Source: Vitellaria paradoxa
Lineage: Eukaryota > Streptophyta > Magnoliopsida > Ericales > Sapotaceae
DNA length: 64,000 nucleotides
Reading direction: 5' to 3'
NCBI GenBank assembly: GCA_019916065.1
Contig: CM034240.1
Span: 44,838,026 to 44,902,025 of the forward strand
The number at the start of each line of letters is the position of its first letter. Position 1 is the stretch's first letter. A model generated the notes under the pieces. It ran no database searches, had not been told where the DNA came from, and saw only the letters and a program-made list of their open reading frames with translations. The position numbers and the translations under genes were made by a program. Of the stretch, positions 46,634-59,480 are shown in pieces.

Positions 46634-48799
46634 AGGAAGTGTCCAAGATCGAAAATACCCAGAAAATTGTTTCAGAAAATGTGCCTTGAAATCTCTGTAA
46701 ATCCACGACAGACGAAAGCCTTGTAATGACAGTTGCTGAGTCAGTTAGAGGACAACTCCAATCCTTCCATGACCGAGACTTTGGACCTTGAAAAGCCACC
46801 CCACACCAATACTTAATTCCAGTTAGGCTCAGTAAGTAGAAATTCGAAAGCTGTGGATTTTGTTCCATTTTTTTAGTGAACGGAATTAGGGTTGAGTTTC
46901 TTGTGAAATGAAGAATTCATCAGCATTAGTTGAAGGCATGCAGTAAGAAAAAAACACCTCCAAATATAGAAGAAGTTCGAGAAATCAATGAAAGATCCCT
47001 CCTTGGTTTAGGTTTTACATTCCTAATTAGTCATTTGTGAACAAAAACAATGAAGTAATTTGTGAACAAAAAACAATCAACTGCAACAACATTACAGCTT
47101 GGTGTCTGGAGTTTGTTCCCAGAAGGTAGAGGGATTTGGCTGCCTGAGGTCTTCAATTTGGCCAGAAATTTTGTTTTTGATCCTAAGCCATCGTTAATTT
47201 ATTCCAGTCATTTGTTAGCATAATGTAAACACACACACACACACACACAGAGACAGCACACTAAAGTAAAATTATAGACCATACATTGAAGCACGCTTGC
47301 TAGTATCAGATAACACAATCACAATATGGTACAAAGTGAAGACAAGATAAGGCTTATCTAATTTTCCCAAGAAGTCCCCACCAAATTGACTGCAAATGGG
47401 AGATGGGGGGAGTTACTTAGCATGCGTAAAACATAAAAATCAGTTGAATTCCGTTTGGAAAGATTTCAATTTTAGAATTGATTTGATTTTGAAATAAGGA
47501 ATTGATTTGATTTGATGATCGTTATTTTGTGTTTAAAACATATATTTAACTTCAATAATGAATTAAAATTCTCATGTTTGAAGTCTAAGTAGAAAATATC
47601 AAATTTGAAACTATTATAAATAGAACAATACTAAATTTATCATTTTTTTTAAATAATTGAAAAAATCATTTATCTATCAAATTTTATCATTCTAAGTTAG
47701 ATTTCAAATAGTAAAAAAATCTCAGAGTTTCAATCACAGAATAAAATCAAATTTTAACTTATAAAAATTTTATTTTAATTCCAAACATGACAACAGATAA
47801 AAATTCTTATCAAATAAAATTGAGTAAATTACATTTACCACTCTATAATATTTTGGTAATTATACTTATCACTCACAACATTTAAAAATTACACTTATCT
47901 CTCTTATTTTAAAATGTTGTTAACACCGATCTTTTTTTGATAAAATCAGTCATTATAACTTAATATAAAATGTCAAACTAATCTAAATTTTACTTTTTTT
48001 TTTTATTTTACCCATCTCTCTCTCTCTCTCACACACACACATTTTTTCAGTTTTTTTTCAACAAAAATTCTCAAAAACTTTATATTTTTACTTATTTTTT
48101 GGGGACTTTTATAAAGAAAATTGATAAAACTGTGAGAAATAGAGATAAAATAAGAAAAGTGCTTAAAAGTTTAGTTATTTTAACATTTTCTGTTAAGTTT
48201 TATCAACTAATTTTATTAGAAGTGGATTAATATTAATAATATTTTAAAATAAAAAATAAAAAATATAAGTGTAAATTTTTAATATTATAGGAATTAAATC
48301 ATGTGACTGTGGAGGAGATATACGTAATTTATCCAGTAAAATTTAATTTCACCAATTTCACTTTTTCAAAGAGGGATTGCGGGCTAGTTATTGATAGTAT
48401 ATCCCAATGCAGAGACTTATAAACAAAGCTAAAGCGAACCTACTGCCACCGTTCATTGAATAGGGGTGGCTTTTGGGACATTATATAAATAAGAAATTAA
48501 TTGCCCAGGTCCATTTCCATTGATGAGATTCAGTTTCCTTGACACCAAAAATATCTGCCTTGCTTGACATTGAAATCCTACCTGGTGGTCAAAGCGATGA
48601 CTTTAAAGAGTTCACATTTTTGAACGGTTTCAGGGCTACAAGTGAAAAAATTCACTGCAGAAGTAGGTTAATCAATGATTAAGATGTGATTATATTTTAA
48701 TATGATGTGTCTTTTCATATTTTTTATTAATAATGTTTCAATCGAATTTTATATAATTTTTATTTTTATTTTAAATTTAATTTTATTACATTAAATTAA
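46634..48799 (+). repeat. Duplicated segment, copy 2 (holds empty insertion sites)
   Basis: Counterpart of copy 1. At the gypsy site it reads GTGCCTTGAAATC with a single CCTTG; at the Mutator-MITE site a single TTTTGGGAC; at the foldback site a single TATTCCAGTCATTTGTT. It has a longer (CA)n at ~47228 and a 30-bp internal duplication near 47040-47075. Confidence 0.9.
46636..46875 (-). pseudogene. Aspartic protease pseudogene, copy 2
   Basis: Minus-strand counterpart of copy 1, with the same frameshift after FYLLSLTGI. The catalytic DSG has become DSA in this copy (LTDSATVITRLSS). It loses homology after SILDTS, where the duplicated segment ends. Non-functional. Confidence 0.7.
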
Positions 48800-49435
48800 A
48801 AATATGACCCTAAAAATCAAAAAGCTTCACTTATTTCAATTTACCTTATTTTTACCACTTTAAACATCCCTTTAAATGTTTTTAGGATTTATATATCTAA
48901 TCACTTTTCAATCTCTTCCGCTTGCTCTTTCTTGTTCCTTTTCCGGGTGTTGATTGGATTGGAGGCTGTCAGGTCATTCATGTGTCTAATTTTACTTTTG
49001 AATATAAATAATATTAATGAATTTTATAATAATTTATAAAATCTCAGTAAGTTTATTCCAAATGTATGGCACTAACTTTTCATAACCGAAAAAAAGGATT
49101 GGAAAGGAAAATACTGTGGCAATTATGGGTGATATTATTGTTGTCCAATCTTAATTATGGGTAACAATAAACATGAATAATCAGGATGGGACAATCATAG
49201 TTGCACATAATATTCCGATCCACGCAGCAGATAAACTCGAAAATAGAAACTGATCAATGTAGGGTGACTAATCCATCAAATGGTGACTTTTTCACTCTTA
49301 ATTAAATAAAAAGTTGAGGTTTTGTTATTTTATCGTTTCGAATTTAGATATTATCAAAAATTTTAAGCTATTAATTGGCATCGAAACTAAAAATCTTACT
49401 CCTTAAATAATTCATACTGACATCTCACGCAATTA

Positions 49436-49691
49436 GGCATGATTTGAGAACTCATGCTAAAAGCATACTTTTTTTTTTTAACTTACTGTAACACGTGCTA
49501 ATGGTTAAATTTAAAATTACGAAATTACTCTTTTATTGGATATTTTTGTTTTCAAGATAATTTTAGAAAATAGTATAAAACAACGAGGGTAAAAATATCA
49601 ATATATAAAAAAAAACATGCTTTTAGCATACTTTCCAAACACAAAAAAAAAAAAAAAAAAAATTAAGTGCTAATGGTTCTCAAACCATGCC
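49436..49691. mobile_element. Tourist-type MITE, TTA target duplication
   Basis: Ends GGCATGATTTGAGAAC and, on the minus strand, GGCATGGTTTGAGAAC differ at one base in 16; TTA at 49433-49435 and 49692-49694. The best-preserved inverted ends of this type in the window. Confidence 0.8.
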
Positions 49692-50424
49692 TTAATCAAG
49701 ACCAAACCAATCATTATGTAATTTTTGTTAATCGATTACCATTAACTGAATTTACACCCCTATATATGTAGGATCGCTCCAAGCAGAGTTTGTTCCTTTA
49801 CTTAGAAGAGAATGCTTTTGTCAAGATTGATCTAAACTCAGCTGGTTAATAATCGAATATCGATAATTTTTCAACCCCGTCCCCCAGTATTCAAATTCAC
49901 CGTGACCCGTGGTGTTTTTATTCAATCCACTCGAAGGGCAGAGGTACAATGACAAACAAAACATGGTATATAGTTTGAAAACCCCATTATGTCGCGGATA
50001 CAAATTTAAAGCCACATGTGATAACTCTTCTGAGCCTCATCTTGAGAAATGACAGACATTAATGTGCATGCCAACATGGTTCAACTTGCTCAAAAATTGG
50101 GCCCAGTTTGGTGGGTCGTAGGGCCCGACTTATCCTTATTTCGGTGGTCTCTTTCGAATTAGGCGGCTAGCAAGTTGAACCTTATTATGAACCGAGATGA
50201 CACATTGGGAGGATCCCTTTCAAAGGATCACGTAGCATTTATATTTACTTTTTTTTTTTATTTATTTTTATAAAATTTTAAAAAAGGAGCAAGCGAGAAA
50301 AGAATTGCCATCGTTGACTTGCAATAAATTGCAATTGGGTGTAAACATATACGATGGTGTAGGTATTTTTTTTAATAAGTTGGTTGGCCTTGGACTTACG
50401 CTTGATAAGTCATTATTTAGTTTA

Positions 50425-50560
50425 GGGACAGTTTGCGTAGTAAAAAAGTATAATAAAAATATAAAGATGCGATGTAAAAGTGATATGTGGTAAAATTTAA
50501 TTAGAAGAAATTAATAACTTTTTGTAACTTTTGGTATTTTTTGTTCTACCAAACAGCCCC
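50425..50560. mobile_element. Short 'GATATGTG' Tourist-type MITE
   Basis: Ends GGGACAGTTTGCGTAG and, on the minus strand, GGGGCTGTTTGGTAGA; TTA at 50422-50424 and 50561-50563. Core AAGTGATATGTGGTAAAATT shared with other copies. Confidence 0.75.
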
Positions 50561-50891
50561 TTAACAATATATTATTGTTGGTTCTAATAATAAATGAAAA
50601 CTTTAACGGTAATAATTTTAAATTAATAATAAATTACTTTATTGATAAATTTGTTTTTTATTTTTTTTTGTTGAAAACTAACAATTTAATTAAAAAAATA
50701 TAAACAGAAAAATAATATTTGCACTCTTATTTTCTTTTCTTTTTTTTTTCTTACATTAACATTTTGATCGTAAGAAATTTATCTCTCTTGAATTTTCTAC
50801 TCCTCCTGATAAAAATAAGTGTCTTTAATTAACCGATCGAATCAATAAGGAAATTACACCAAGTGTTCAAACATCCTCACCTATGGAACCA

Positions 50892-50895
<4 letters not shown>

Positions 50896-50950
<55 letters not shown>

Positions 50951-50962
50951 ATATATATATGT
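50896..50962. repeat. (TA)n / (TATG)n microsatellite
   Basis: Over 60 bp of TA dinucleotides with TGTATGTATG interruptions. Confidence 0.95.
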
Positions 50963-53169
50963 ATGTATGCATATGCTTCATGGTTTAATATTATGATCCT
51001 AGCCCATCCTAAAGAAAACCTTATCCAATCTTATAATATTATATATAGATACATTGCTTAACACCCATTATCCTTGTGATGCTCGCCTCCAACATTTCCA
51101 TAGCAACTCTAGAATTTAACTTTAAATTATAGAATTTAATATATGCTAATTCAATAAAGAAATGTTCATACTAATATTAAATGCATGCACTTGACACATC
51201 ATGATGGAATATAAAGTCCACTTGGTGAATTATTTGGTTCCTCTAGTGATTTCTTTTTCTTTCAAGAAAAAAAAAAAAAAAAAAGACCGTGTTGTTGATT
51301 GGTAGCTAATTGTTATAAATTTTAAACTTGTAAATTGTGTTGATCTTTCATTAATGTTTTCATGGTTGATTGGAACTAACGCTTCGTTTGAAAAGAGTAG
51401 TTAGAAGTTCAATTTTTTTAATTTTTTGATTTTTTCAAAATGATTAAATTTATTCTTTCATTTTTTTAAATTATGAAGGGTAAAAATGTCAAATTCACAA
51501 AAATTCAAAAATTTAACTATTAAAAAGTTAAAGTGGCATTTAATTTGTATTTGTATTTTTTATTTTATGTTTCTATTTCTTATCTTCTATTTTTTTTTTT
51601 ATTTTGAGATTCATGTTTTAGAAATATTGAAAATACATTTAATTTAACATTGGGATTTTCCTTATTTTGAATAAAAAAGACTCAAAACAATTTATGACTA
51701 TTTTACATTTTATGTGTGTATAAACCCGTTTTTTGTTTTATAAAATAGGTTTTGAAAGCACGATTGACATAATGTATTTTGTTCTGTTTTTGTTCTATAT
51801 TTTCTAAAATTTAAAATGGAAAACGAGCCAAAGAAAAAAAAAATGCCAAATGGACTCTTAAGGTTTTTTTTCCTTTCCAAATGCACCCAAAAAAAAAAAT
51901 TTTTTTTTTTCCTCAACTAATCCTAAAATAAACTCGAAAAAGGCCAATAATTATTTCTCAGCCAACATATTTGTATTCATTCATGCACTCCCAGTAACCA
52001 AAAAATAAATAAAACTACAGCCAAAAGTATTGGATTTAAGGAAGTTGTTGAATTACCATATTCTAACATAGCATAGTGGAGGTTGAAGCAAATTATTTCT
52101 ATGATAGGTGTGACATTAATGTAAAGGTCTTTGAATTATAATATGACCATCAAATAAAATAAGTTATTTATTTATTTATTTTTGATAATGCCAATCAACT
52201 CTCTCTCCTAATCATGTATTGTATTCTAAGTGACATGGACAATATAATATATATCTTATATTTTTAAGATAAAAAGAGATAGAGAATATTACTATCATAT
52301 ATTAACTTTTAAAGTTTTAGGTGACACTCGTTCAAGAAAGAGGAAGAGAAGAATATAAAAAAATTATATCTTTATTCTTGCATAAATTGATTATAAAAAA
52401 TTAGGAGGAGGCCTATTTATAGATTAAACACAACTAAACATAAATACTTACACAATCTATTAAAAAATAAAATCAATTAATATAAAATTTACATAGTAAA
52501 AGAAAATTAATATCTTAAATATTGACCATAATTTTAGAAAAATATAAATTAATATCACTATATTGTGACAATATCTAACATTACAGTAACATTTTTTTCT
52601 TCACAAATATTATTAACACTCAATTTTAACCATACGATGAATTATGAATTTTTATATGAATATTTATATAATATAACTTGTTTGCTTTTCTATAAACATT
52701 CAAAAAGTTCAAGTTGAATTAAGATTTTTTTTAACCAATTTGATAGCATTTAAATTATAGATCTTTATGATTGATTAAAATTATGTCATTAAATTCATTT
52801 CAAATATTTTACATATTTAAAATATTATATAAATATTTTGATTATATTATATTTTTATTCAAATTTTATTCAAACTTATAATGAAATATTATTAATTGGG
52901 TTTATAGTTAATAACATTTGTTAAATTAAAAGAATTATTATAATATTTAAATAATATAAATTCTACCTAAATTTAGCTAAATATTGAGGGAAGAAAAATC
53001 CTTCCAATGCCCAAGCAAATTTGTTGTTGCAAAAACTTTTGCATGGAAGATATTTCCACTTTCACAATCCAAAATTGACCATTGTATCCTTAAAAAAAAT
53101 CCAATTTGGATTTGGACATCCCAAACAAATAATTGGCGTGGGCGCGTGATGTTCCAGCCGCCGAAATCT

Positions 53170-53500
53170 ACGGCTGCCACGCGTGTTACTATTTTAGGGC
53201 ACACAACACGACAAACTTCACACTGTCGCCAAACCTTATCCACAACGCCGTCTCACCTCATTCTCACATTCAAGCTGCTTACGTGTCAACCCGATCGACC
53301 ACCAGATCTTTACACGTGTCATCCTAGCAATCGCACCCGTCAACGCCACGAACCTTCCCGACGCAGTTTGTCCCAACGCACAAGTCCGTCACGTGACTAT
53401 GCATCTCCGCCGGATATGCCAATTTTGCTGACGTCACGGTGCGTAACAAAATGGCGAAAATACCCTTTCCGTGTTTGGTATTCCGAGCACGTGACCAAAT
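53170..53500 (+). promoter_or_regulatory. Cluster of ACGT elements upstream of the ASG1-like gene
   Basis: Six bZIP/bHLH-type sites in ~320 bp: CACGCGTG (53178), TTACGTGTC (53279), ACACGTGTC (53312), palindromic GTCACGTGAC (53388-53397), TGACGTCA (53429-53436) and CACGTG (53488-53493). This stretch is GC-richer than the DNA around it. ABRE/G-box clusters usually confer ABA or light control; the role here is inferred. Confidence 0.6.
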
Positions 53501-53713
53501 ACTGTCAGAAGCGCGTGAGATCGGCCAAGTTGGGGGGGGGGGTTTGGGTTGGTCAGTACAAAGACTACCGCTTTTGTTGAAAACCTCAATGTCTGGTGGC
53601 AGAGCACAGACCGAGCTTTTCTTTCTAGGGTTTCTTTCTCGAGGATTCACCGAGTCGAGTCAGCTTGGACTTGTTAAAGTTTTTTGCGCGTGGTTTTGAT
53701 TCTGAGAGAACTT

Positions 53714-53867
53714 ATGGTTCAATTGATGAATTCTGGGATGGCTTCGCCGGAATTTGAGTCGCGCCGCCGGAAAAAGTTGCCGGTGAAAGTGGAGGTGGAG
53801 GACTCCTTGGAGGACCAACACGGTCCCCTTCACAAGCGATCCAAACTCTCCACTTCTCTCCTGGTTT

Positions 53868-53906
<39 letters not shown>

Positions 53907-53915
53907 CTGTCTTTC

Positions 53916-53952
<37 letters not shown>

Positions 53953-56900
53953 TACATCTGTTCGTGATTTATATCTGTGAGCTGAGTTATGTTTGAAAGT
54001 CAAGTTGTGTTTGGGTGGAAATGGTTTTGTAGTGATCATTCCTTCAATCTCGGCCAAATTAGATTTTTTTTTAATAATAGAAAAAGATAGAGTCGTGAGG
54101 ATTTAGGATTTCTTGATTAAAGATCAAATCTTTTGGATCTTTGTAGCTGAAAGTGCTACTAATGTTTTAGTCTTTTATGCCCTCTTCAGTCGTTACTTTT
54201 GTGATTAATTGCAGTTTGTTAGTGAACTGTGAAGCTTGACTCTTTACCCCAATTTTCTTATTGTTAATTTTGCTTTTCATCACTTTCTTTTCTTCGATTT
54301 GATCTCATTGTGTTTACTTCATCATACAATATGATTGATTGATTATTTACGGTGATTGTCTTGTCTAGTTAACATAATTGTTTACTGTTAATTATCTGCA
54401 GCAGTGTAAATCGGGACATGAAAGTTTTCCAACGTCACCATCACAATACAATCCCCTGGAGGAGCCTAGTCCACTGGGCTTGCGCCTCAAGAAGAGCCCC
54501 TCACTTTTGGATTTGATCCAGATGACGCTTGCTCGAGGAGCAAGTCATTCCAAGAAAGAGCAGAGGACCACCACTGCCTCTGGTACTACTGACAAGCTCA
54601 AGGCTTCGAACTTTCCTGCTTCAATTCTGAGGATTGGGACCTGGGAGGTACAATCATTGATTGCTCTAGACCGACTTGTAACTGTAATGAATCCAAAATG
54701 TTCATCCTTTCTGACTAAGGGTGGCAATTTGTGTTCATGTGTTGTGATCGGATTTCATGATCATTCTCAAATTTCTCAAAATCTGATGAATATGTTAAGT
54801 AGTTAATTTATTTCAAAATGGGATCAAATTGTGTCGAAGTGTCTAATATTGCCATCCAATATTTGACAACCTGATATCCAATGAACCTCTAATTGAATTG
54901 CAGTACAAATCAAGATATGAAGGAGACTTAGTTGCAAAGTGTTACTTTGCAAAGCATAAGCTTGTGTGGGAAGTCCTTGATGGTGGTCTAAAGAATAAGA
55001 TAGAAATTCAGTGGTCTGACATCTCGGCTTTGAAGGCAAATTACCCCGATGATGGACCTGGGACTCTTGCTGTAGTGGTAATTTCCCGTTTTCTAATGTA
55101 TTAGCGTTTTATGTGTTACTGCTGGTGCTGTTTTTGTTACTGTTAGTACATCTTTTTTTCTAATATTGCTGCCGCAAATGTGATTTAAATTAAAGGGGTG
55201 TTCTTCTCTTGGTTCAGCTTGCTAGACAACCTCTCTTCTTCAGGGAGACTAATCCTCAGCCCCGGAAGCACACTTTATGGCAGGCGACATCAGATTTTAC
55301 TGGCGGCCAGGCAAGCATACACAGGTATTTTATATGAGCTTCTTCTATTTGTATATGAGGTGACTAACCACACGTGGCTTGGTTTGTCATACAACCATAA
55401 ATGGGCTGGATCTTGCTTTGCAGTTCTGTCTGCAGATAATATAACATCCCATACTGCAAATATTGGCATATGGTTTCTGATAGTTAATCATTAATTTTTA
55501 TTTCATATTTATATTTTTGTCGTGACTCAAACTTTAAGATGGAGGAATTACACCTCAACAACTCCCCTTTTTTTCCTTTTTTTTTTTAATAAATAGATTG
55601 AAAACAAGAGTTGCTGAGGTGTAAGTGCCGGCAAATCTTACAATGAATCAAATCATTTTTCCATTAAAATTTGAAATTACAGCCAGAATCTGGAGAATGA
55701 TGTGGAAGCATTGGGAGGGAACTAAAATTACTACTACTATGCAAGTTTAGTTATGCTATCAAATTATTTCTAATCAATATTGGAGGATTTTCAACAAACA
55801 ACTCAGTATATTCATATTAGAATGTCTAAAGAATGGCATACATTAAGAACCCTACTGTAATTTTTTGAGACCTTATTGACTCCAATATTTTTTCTGCTTT
55901 ATTTATTTACTTATTTGTTTAAAGTGATATTTAAGGATGGAGGAGGAGAGTCATGGGTCCTTTAGGGATTGCAAAATGGTAGAGAGTTGTTTCACCCATC
56001 AAAATAAAAAAAGGGAAAAAAATGGGGTAAGAGTTGTTTAAGATGACTTGCTACGTATACGTCAAATTGTAAAGAAACGAGAAGACCATGCTAAAATGGC
56101 TTGAAGTGTTTAGAGATGACTGTGAAGAAAGGTTTACCTATTAGGGAATCTCCGGATCTATCCTCATTTTCAACTCCCCGGGAGTAAATTCACCGCCATA
56201 CGACTAACCGGATATTACTAGTATGAAAATCCCATTATTGCCATTCAGGATGAAAGAGAAGAATGTTTAAAGCTTGCAATCCTAATTTTAATGATGATTG
56301 TTCATCACAAATCTTAATTGGAAGTGTCTTACTTCCCTTCCACGTGGTAATGTTCGGACATGTCAAATTCGTTAGTGACCTTTGTCCTTGCTGCTTAAGT
56401 AAATTAGCACATTTTTTTAAGCTTTTGATCACTTCAGCACTATCGTTAAATATGCATTAACTGTTGGATTTGTCTGGTCAGAGTAGCGAATGTTGAATGT
56501 TTCTTGCATCTGATTTTTTCCAAGTGCTGTTCAATTTGAGTGACGGTATTGGGATTCTTAATTTTTCTGCAGGCGACATTTTCTGCAGTGCCCTCAAGGA
56601 TTGTTAGGGAAGCATTTTGAAAAGCTTATTCAATGTGATCCCCGCCTTAACTTTCTGAGTCAGCAAGAGGAGAGAGTTTTAGAATCGCCCTATTTTGAAC
56701 CCAGAATTTCCATGTTTGACAATTCAAATGAATTAAAGCACGGGTTTGATTTGAATGGTGAGGAGGGGCAGGCTTTTTTCAGCTTGCCGGATGATGCACC
56801 ACCATCTGGGGTCCAAGCTTCCCCGCAAAAAAGTGAACAACGAGACGTTGTTGGCAGACCTCCACAACAGTTTCCTTGTGAAACACCTTCACCTAGCTCA

Positions 56901-57945
56901 GGTATAATTATCATCACATAAAATTGTTTACTTGTAGAGAAGATGTCAAACGGTGTTCTGTTTTTGTTTCTTTTCTGTTTGGCTCTTCCCTTTGAAGAGC
57001 CTAATATCACATTTGTATCTATGGATTTGAAATCACTGCAAAAAATAGTTATTTGAAATCTTTATAACAAAGCAGAAATCTTTATAACAGTTGCTCTGTT
57101 ATTCTAGAAGGTAGTAGTAAAACTACTTTAGTACTATTAGAAATATTTCATCTACTATTACATAAAATAACTCCTGCTCTTATATTTTAATTCGATTTAA
57201 TCTCAAATTTATTGATTTGAAATCCCTATATATGCAAAACTCCGAATGGAGCCCAAGTGTTTTATCAGCCATCTTCAATTTAAAGACAATATTTGCTTCA
57301 ATTGTACTGCTCTTACTCATTCACTACATGAATTCAGTAATGGACAACCATGTAATCGAAGGAAAGAGAAGGAGAGCCAAGGAACTCAAGGGGCTTATTG
57401 ATCAAGATCAAATCAAATTGCCCGGGCTCCACTCCTCTATGTCAATGAGTGATCTAGTGAGCCACATTGAACACAGGATCTCAGAGCAGATGACATCCAA
57501 TAATTACACCCTTTCTGCAGAAGAGAGACAAAGCTTGGAGATCCTAGAGGAGATCAGCCGCTGTTTATTCACCGATTCTCAACACGCATCGACCTCCGAT
57601 GAGCAATGCATAATGTCAAGAGTGAATTCCCTTTGCTGCCTCCTCCAGAAGGATACAGCAACAGTCCAAAAGAACCAGGTCAAAGGTGAAAACAATTCTG
57701 ATGTAGTTGTGGACAAGAAAATGGGTGAACCGAGCACGGGTTCTGCATCTGCAGGTGAGGGCAAGGTTGCAGAGGATTTTGCATCTTCCGAGAATGAAAC
57801 CAACAATCTCTCTGGTTGCAAGAAGACTCCAGCCATGTCAAGGAAGGACTCAGTTGGGGATCTGCTGCTTAATCTTCCTAGGATTGCGTCTCTGCCTCAG
57901 TTCTTGTTCAATATCTCGGAAGATTTTGATAATCAAGCTAGATAG
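53714..57945 (+). CDS. ASG1: ASG1-like plant-specific protein (six exons, 537 aa)
   Basis: Exons: 53714-53863, 54402-54647, 54904-55077, 55218-55324, 56573-56901 and 57338-57945; GT-AG, phases consistent, 537 residues. The start is the first ATG; a second in-frame ATG at 53738 has a better context. Conserved landmarks of the plant family that includes Arabidopsis ASG1 (At2g24100) and At4g30780: RRRKKLPVKVEVED near the N-terminus, PLGLRLKKSPSLLDLIQ, RIGTWEYKSRYEGDLVAKCY, KIEIQWSDISALKA, ARQPLFFRETNPQPRKHTLW and LLNLPRIASLPQFLF at the C-terminus. No catalytic motif or membrane segment is seen. ASG1 was named from altered seed germination; the molecular role is unknown and the WEYK...TLW core may be a DNA- or protein-binding domain. 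A (CT)n run follows exon 1. Confidence 0.9.
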
Positions 57946-59480
57946 TGATCTTCTTCCTTTACCTTAAATCTGTCAAAATGCACGTGTCCAAAAGGTTCTC
58001 TCCCCTCCTCTGGTTGTAAATATAGGTAGCATTGTAGCAGGTTATTCACTGAATTTTGTGAATTTTGGGGGGTTCAAAAGAATTCGTCTACGTGAAGAAC
58101 CCTGAGATGTCTTACCTTTGGAAGCCTGATGTTTCTGGATTTTGTTTTGAATGTAATTTGGTGAAGAATATCATCTTGAGATGTCTGCTTTTGCAAGCTG
58201 ATGTTTCTGGACTTTGTTTGAATGTAATCAATCCTCTTAAAATATTGGTTCAAGGATAAGGTTCTATTTAGTTTTTGTTTCAGAAGACTGGTCTCAAAAG
58301 CATGTTTGCGCTTTATAATTCAAAAATAGTGTTTGTTTTTTATATTATCTATTGCTAATTGGAAAGAAAAAATGTAACAATATATTTATATAGATATATA
58401 ATGTAAATAAACTTGTGTATAATTTAATAGCACGTTAGAAAGTTTACAAAAATGTAAATTCGGTCCGAAGTCACTTTTCAAATCCTTTGTTTTATCATTT
58501 TTTTTACTCTAAGCCTAAGCCAGACCAGAAAATGAGAAAAAACGAACACCACCGCATCTCTTATTGTGGAATTGTTGTCTGTTAAAAATTGCATCTCTTA
58601 TTGTGGAATTGTTCTCTGTTAAAAAATTACTGCATCGGTGTATAAGAAAAGTATTATTATTATTATTGTTATTATTATTATTATTATTTTATAAGAGAGA
58701 TAAATTTCTCTCTTCTTTAATTTTTAAGGTTGAGATTCATTTTTTTATGTATTGTTGGATTTTTTGATATGATATTAAAGCGAATTTTTAATTAAATTTT
58801 ACCACAATCCACGTTATGCTTAAAATTACATGGGCCAACGTGAAAATTTGTTAAAAATTGTCCCATGGCAACCCATAAAAAAAGTTATTTTTCCCGTTAT
58901 GAGAGTTTAGTTCAATCATGGCCCAAATTGTGATTGCACAATCACGAATATTGACCGTTGATATCAAAAAGGCGGGCCTATTGACATGAACTACTTTGAC
59001 CACAGTCATAGCTGTAACTTTACGATGACTTAAATGGTACACATTAAATAATGTAGTTCCATACCATAGAAAAGGAAAACCATAACATTAAGATGCCTAT
59101 TTATGGAGGCATTCTAAATCATCCTTTGAACCAAGTAAACCAAACCGCATCAAAGTGCCACATCGCTTTGATTCTAGCACAAGCACCAGTATGTCCCTAG
59201 TGAAAGCATTAGAAAAGTTGCAGAACTGGGCATCTGGAAAAAACAAACATTTCCCAGTAATCAACAGAGCAGAATTGAACAATCAATACAACTCTTGCAT
59301 GTGCATGTATATCTATAAATATATATAGTATATGTCGGGATTACAAAGCAAACAGCATATTGAAAGGTACTCACAATTATCGTACAGGCTTAGATGTATA
59401 TAATTCTACACTCTCTGCACCCCCAAACAAATCTACCCCCCCCCCCCCAAAAAAAAGAATAAAAAAACAAATACATAAGG
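57946..59480. other. Region between convergent ASG1-like and HDR1-like genes
   Basis: Probable 3' UTRs at each end. A diverged direct repeat (CTGATGTTTCTGGA at 58127 and 58199, each followed by TTTG and TTGAATGTAAT), a 45-bp tandem repeat (CTCTTATTGTGGAATTGTT at 58557 and 58594), a TTA-rich microsatellite at 58653-58688 and a C-run at 59438. No gene seen. Confidence 0.5.

Larger units (their letters stand above)
48800..52970. other. Intergenic, MITE-rich, no gene seen
   Basis: Holds Tourist-type MITEs (49436-49691, 50425-50560), degenerate ones at 51380-51870, a long (TA)n/(TATG)n run and A/T homopolymers. No coding frame with recognisable family. Confidence 0.5.

Noticed and set aside
52984..53580. 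198-codon plus-strand frame ahead of the ASG1-like gene
   Set aside because: No family motif; it spans the ACGT-element cluster and a G-run, and lies where the promoter and 5' UTR are expected.
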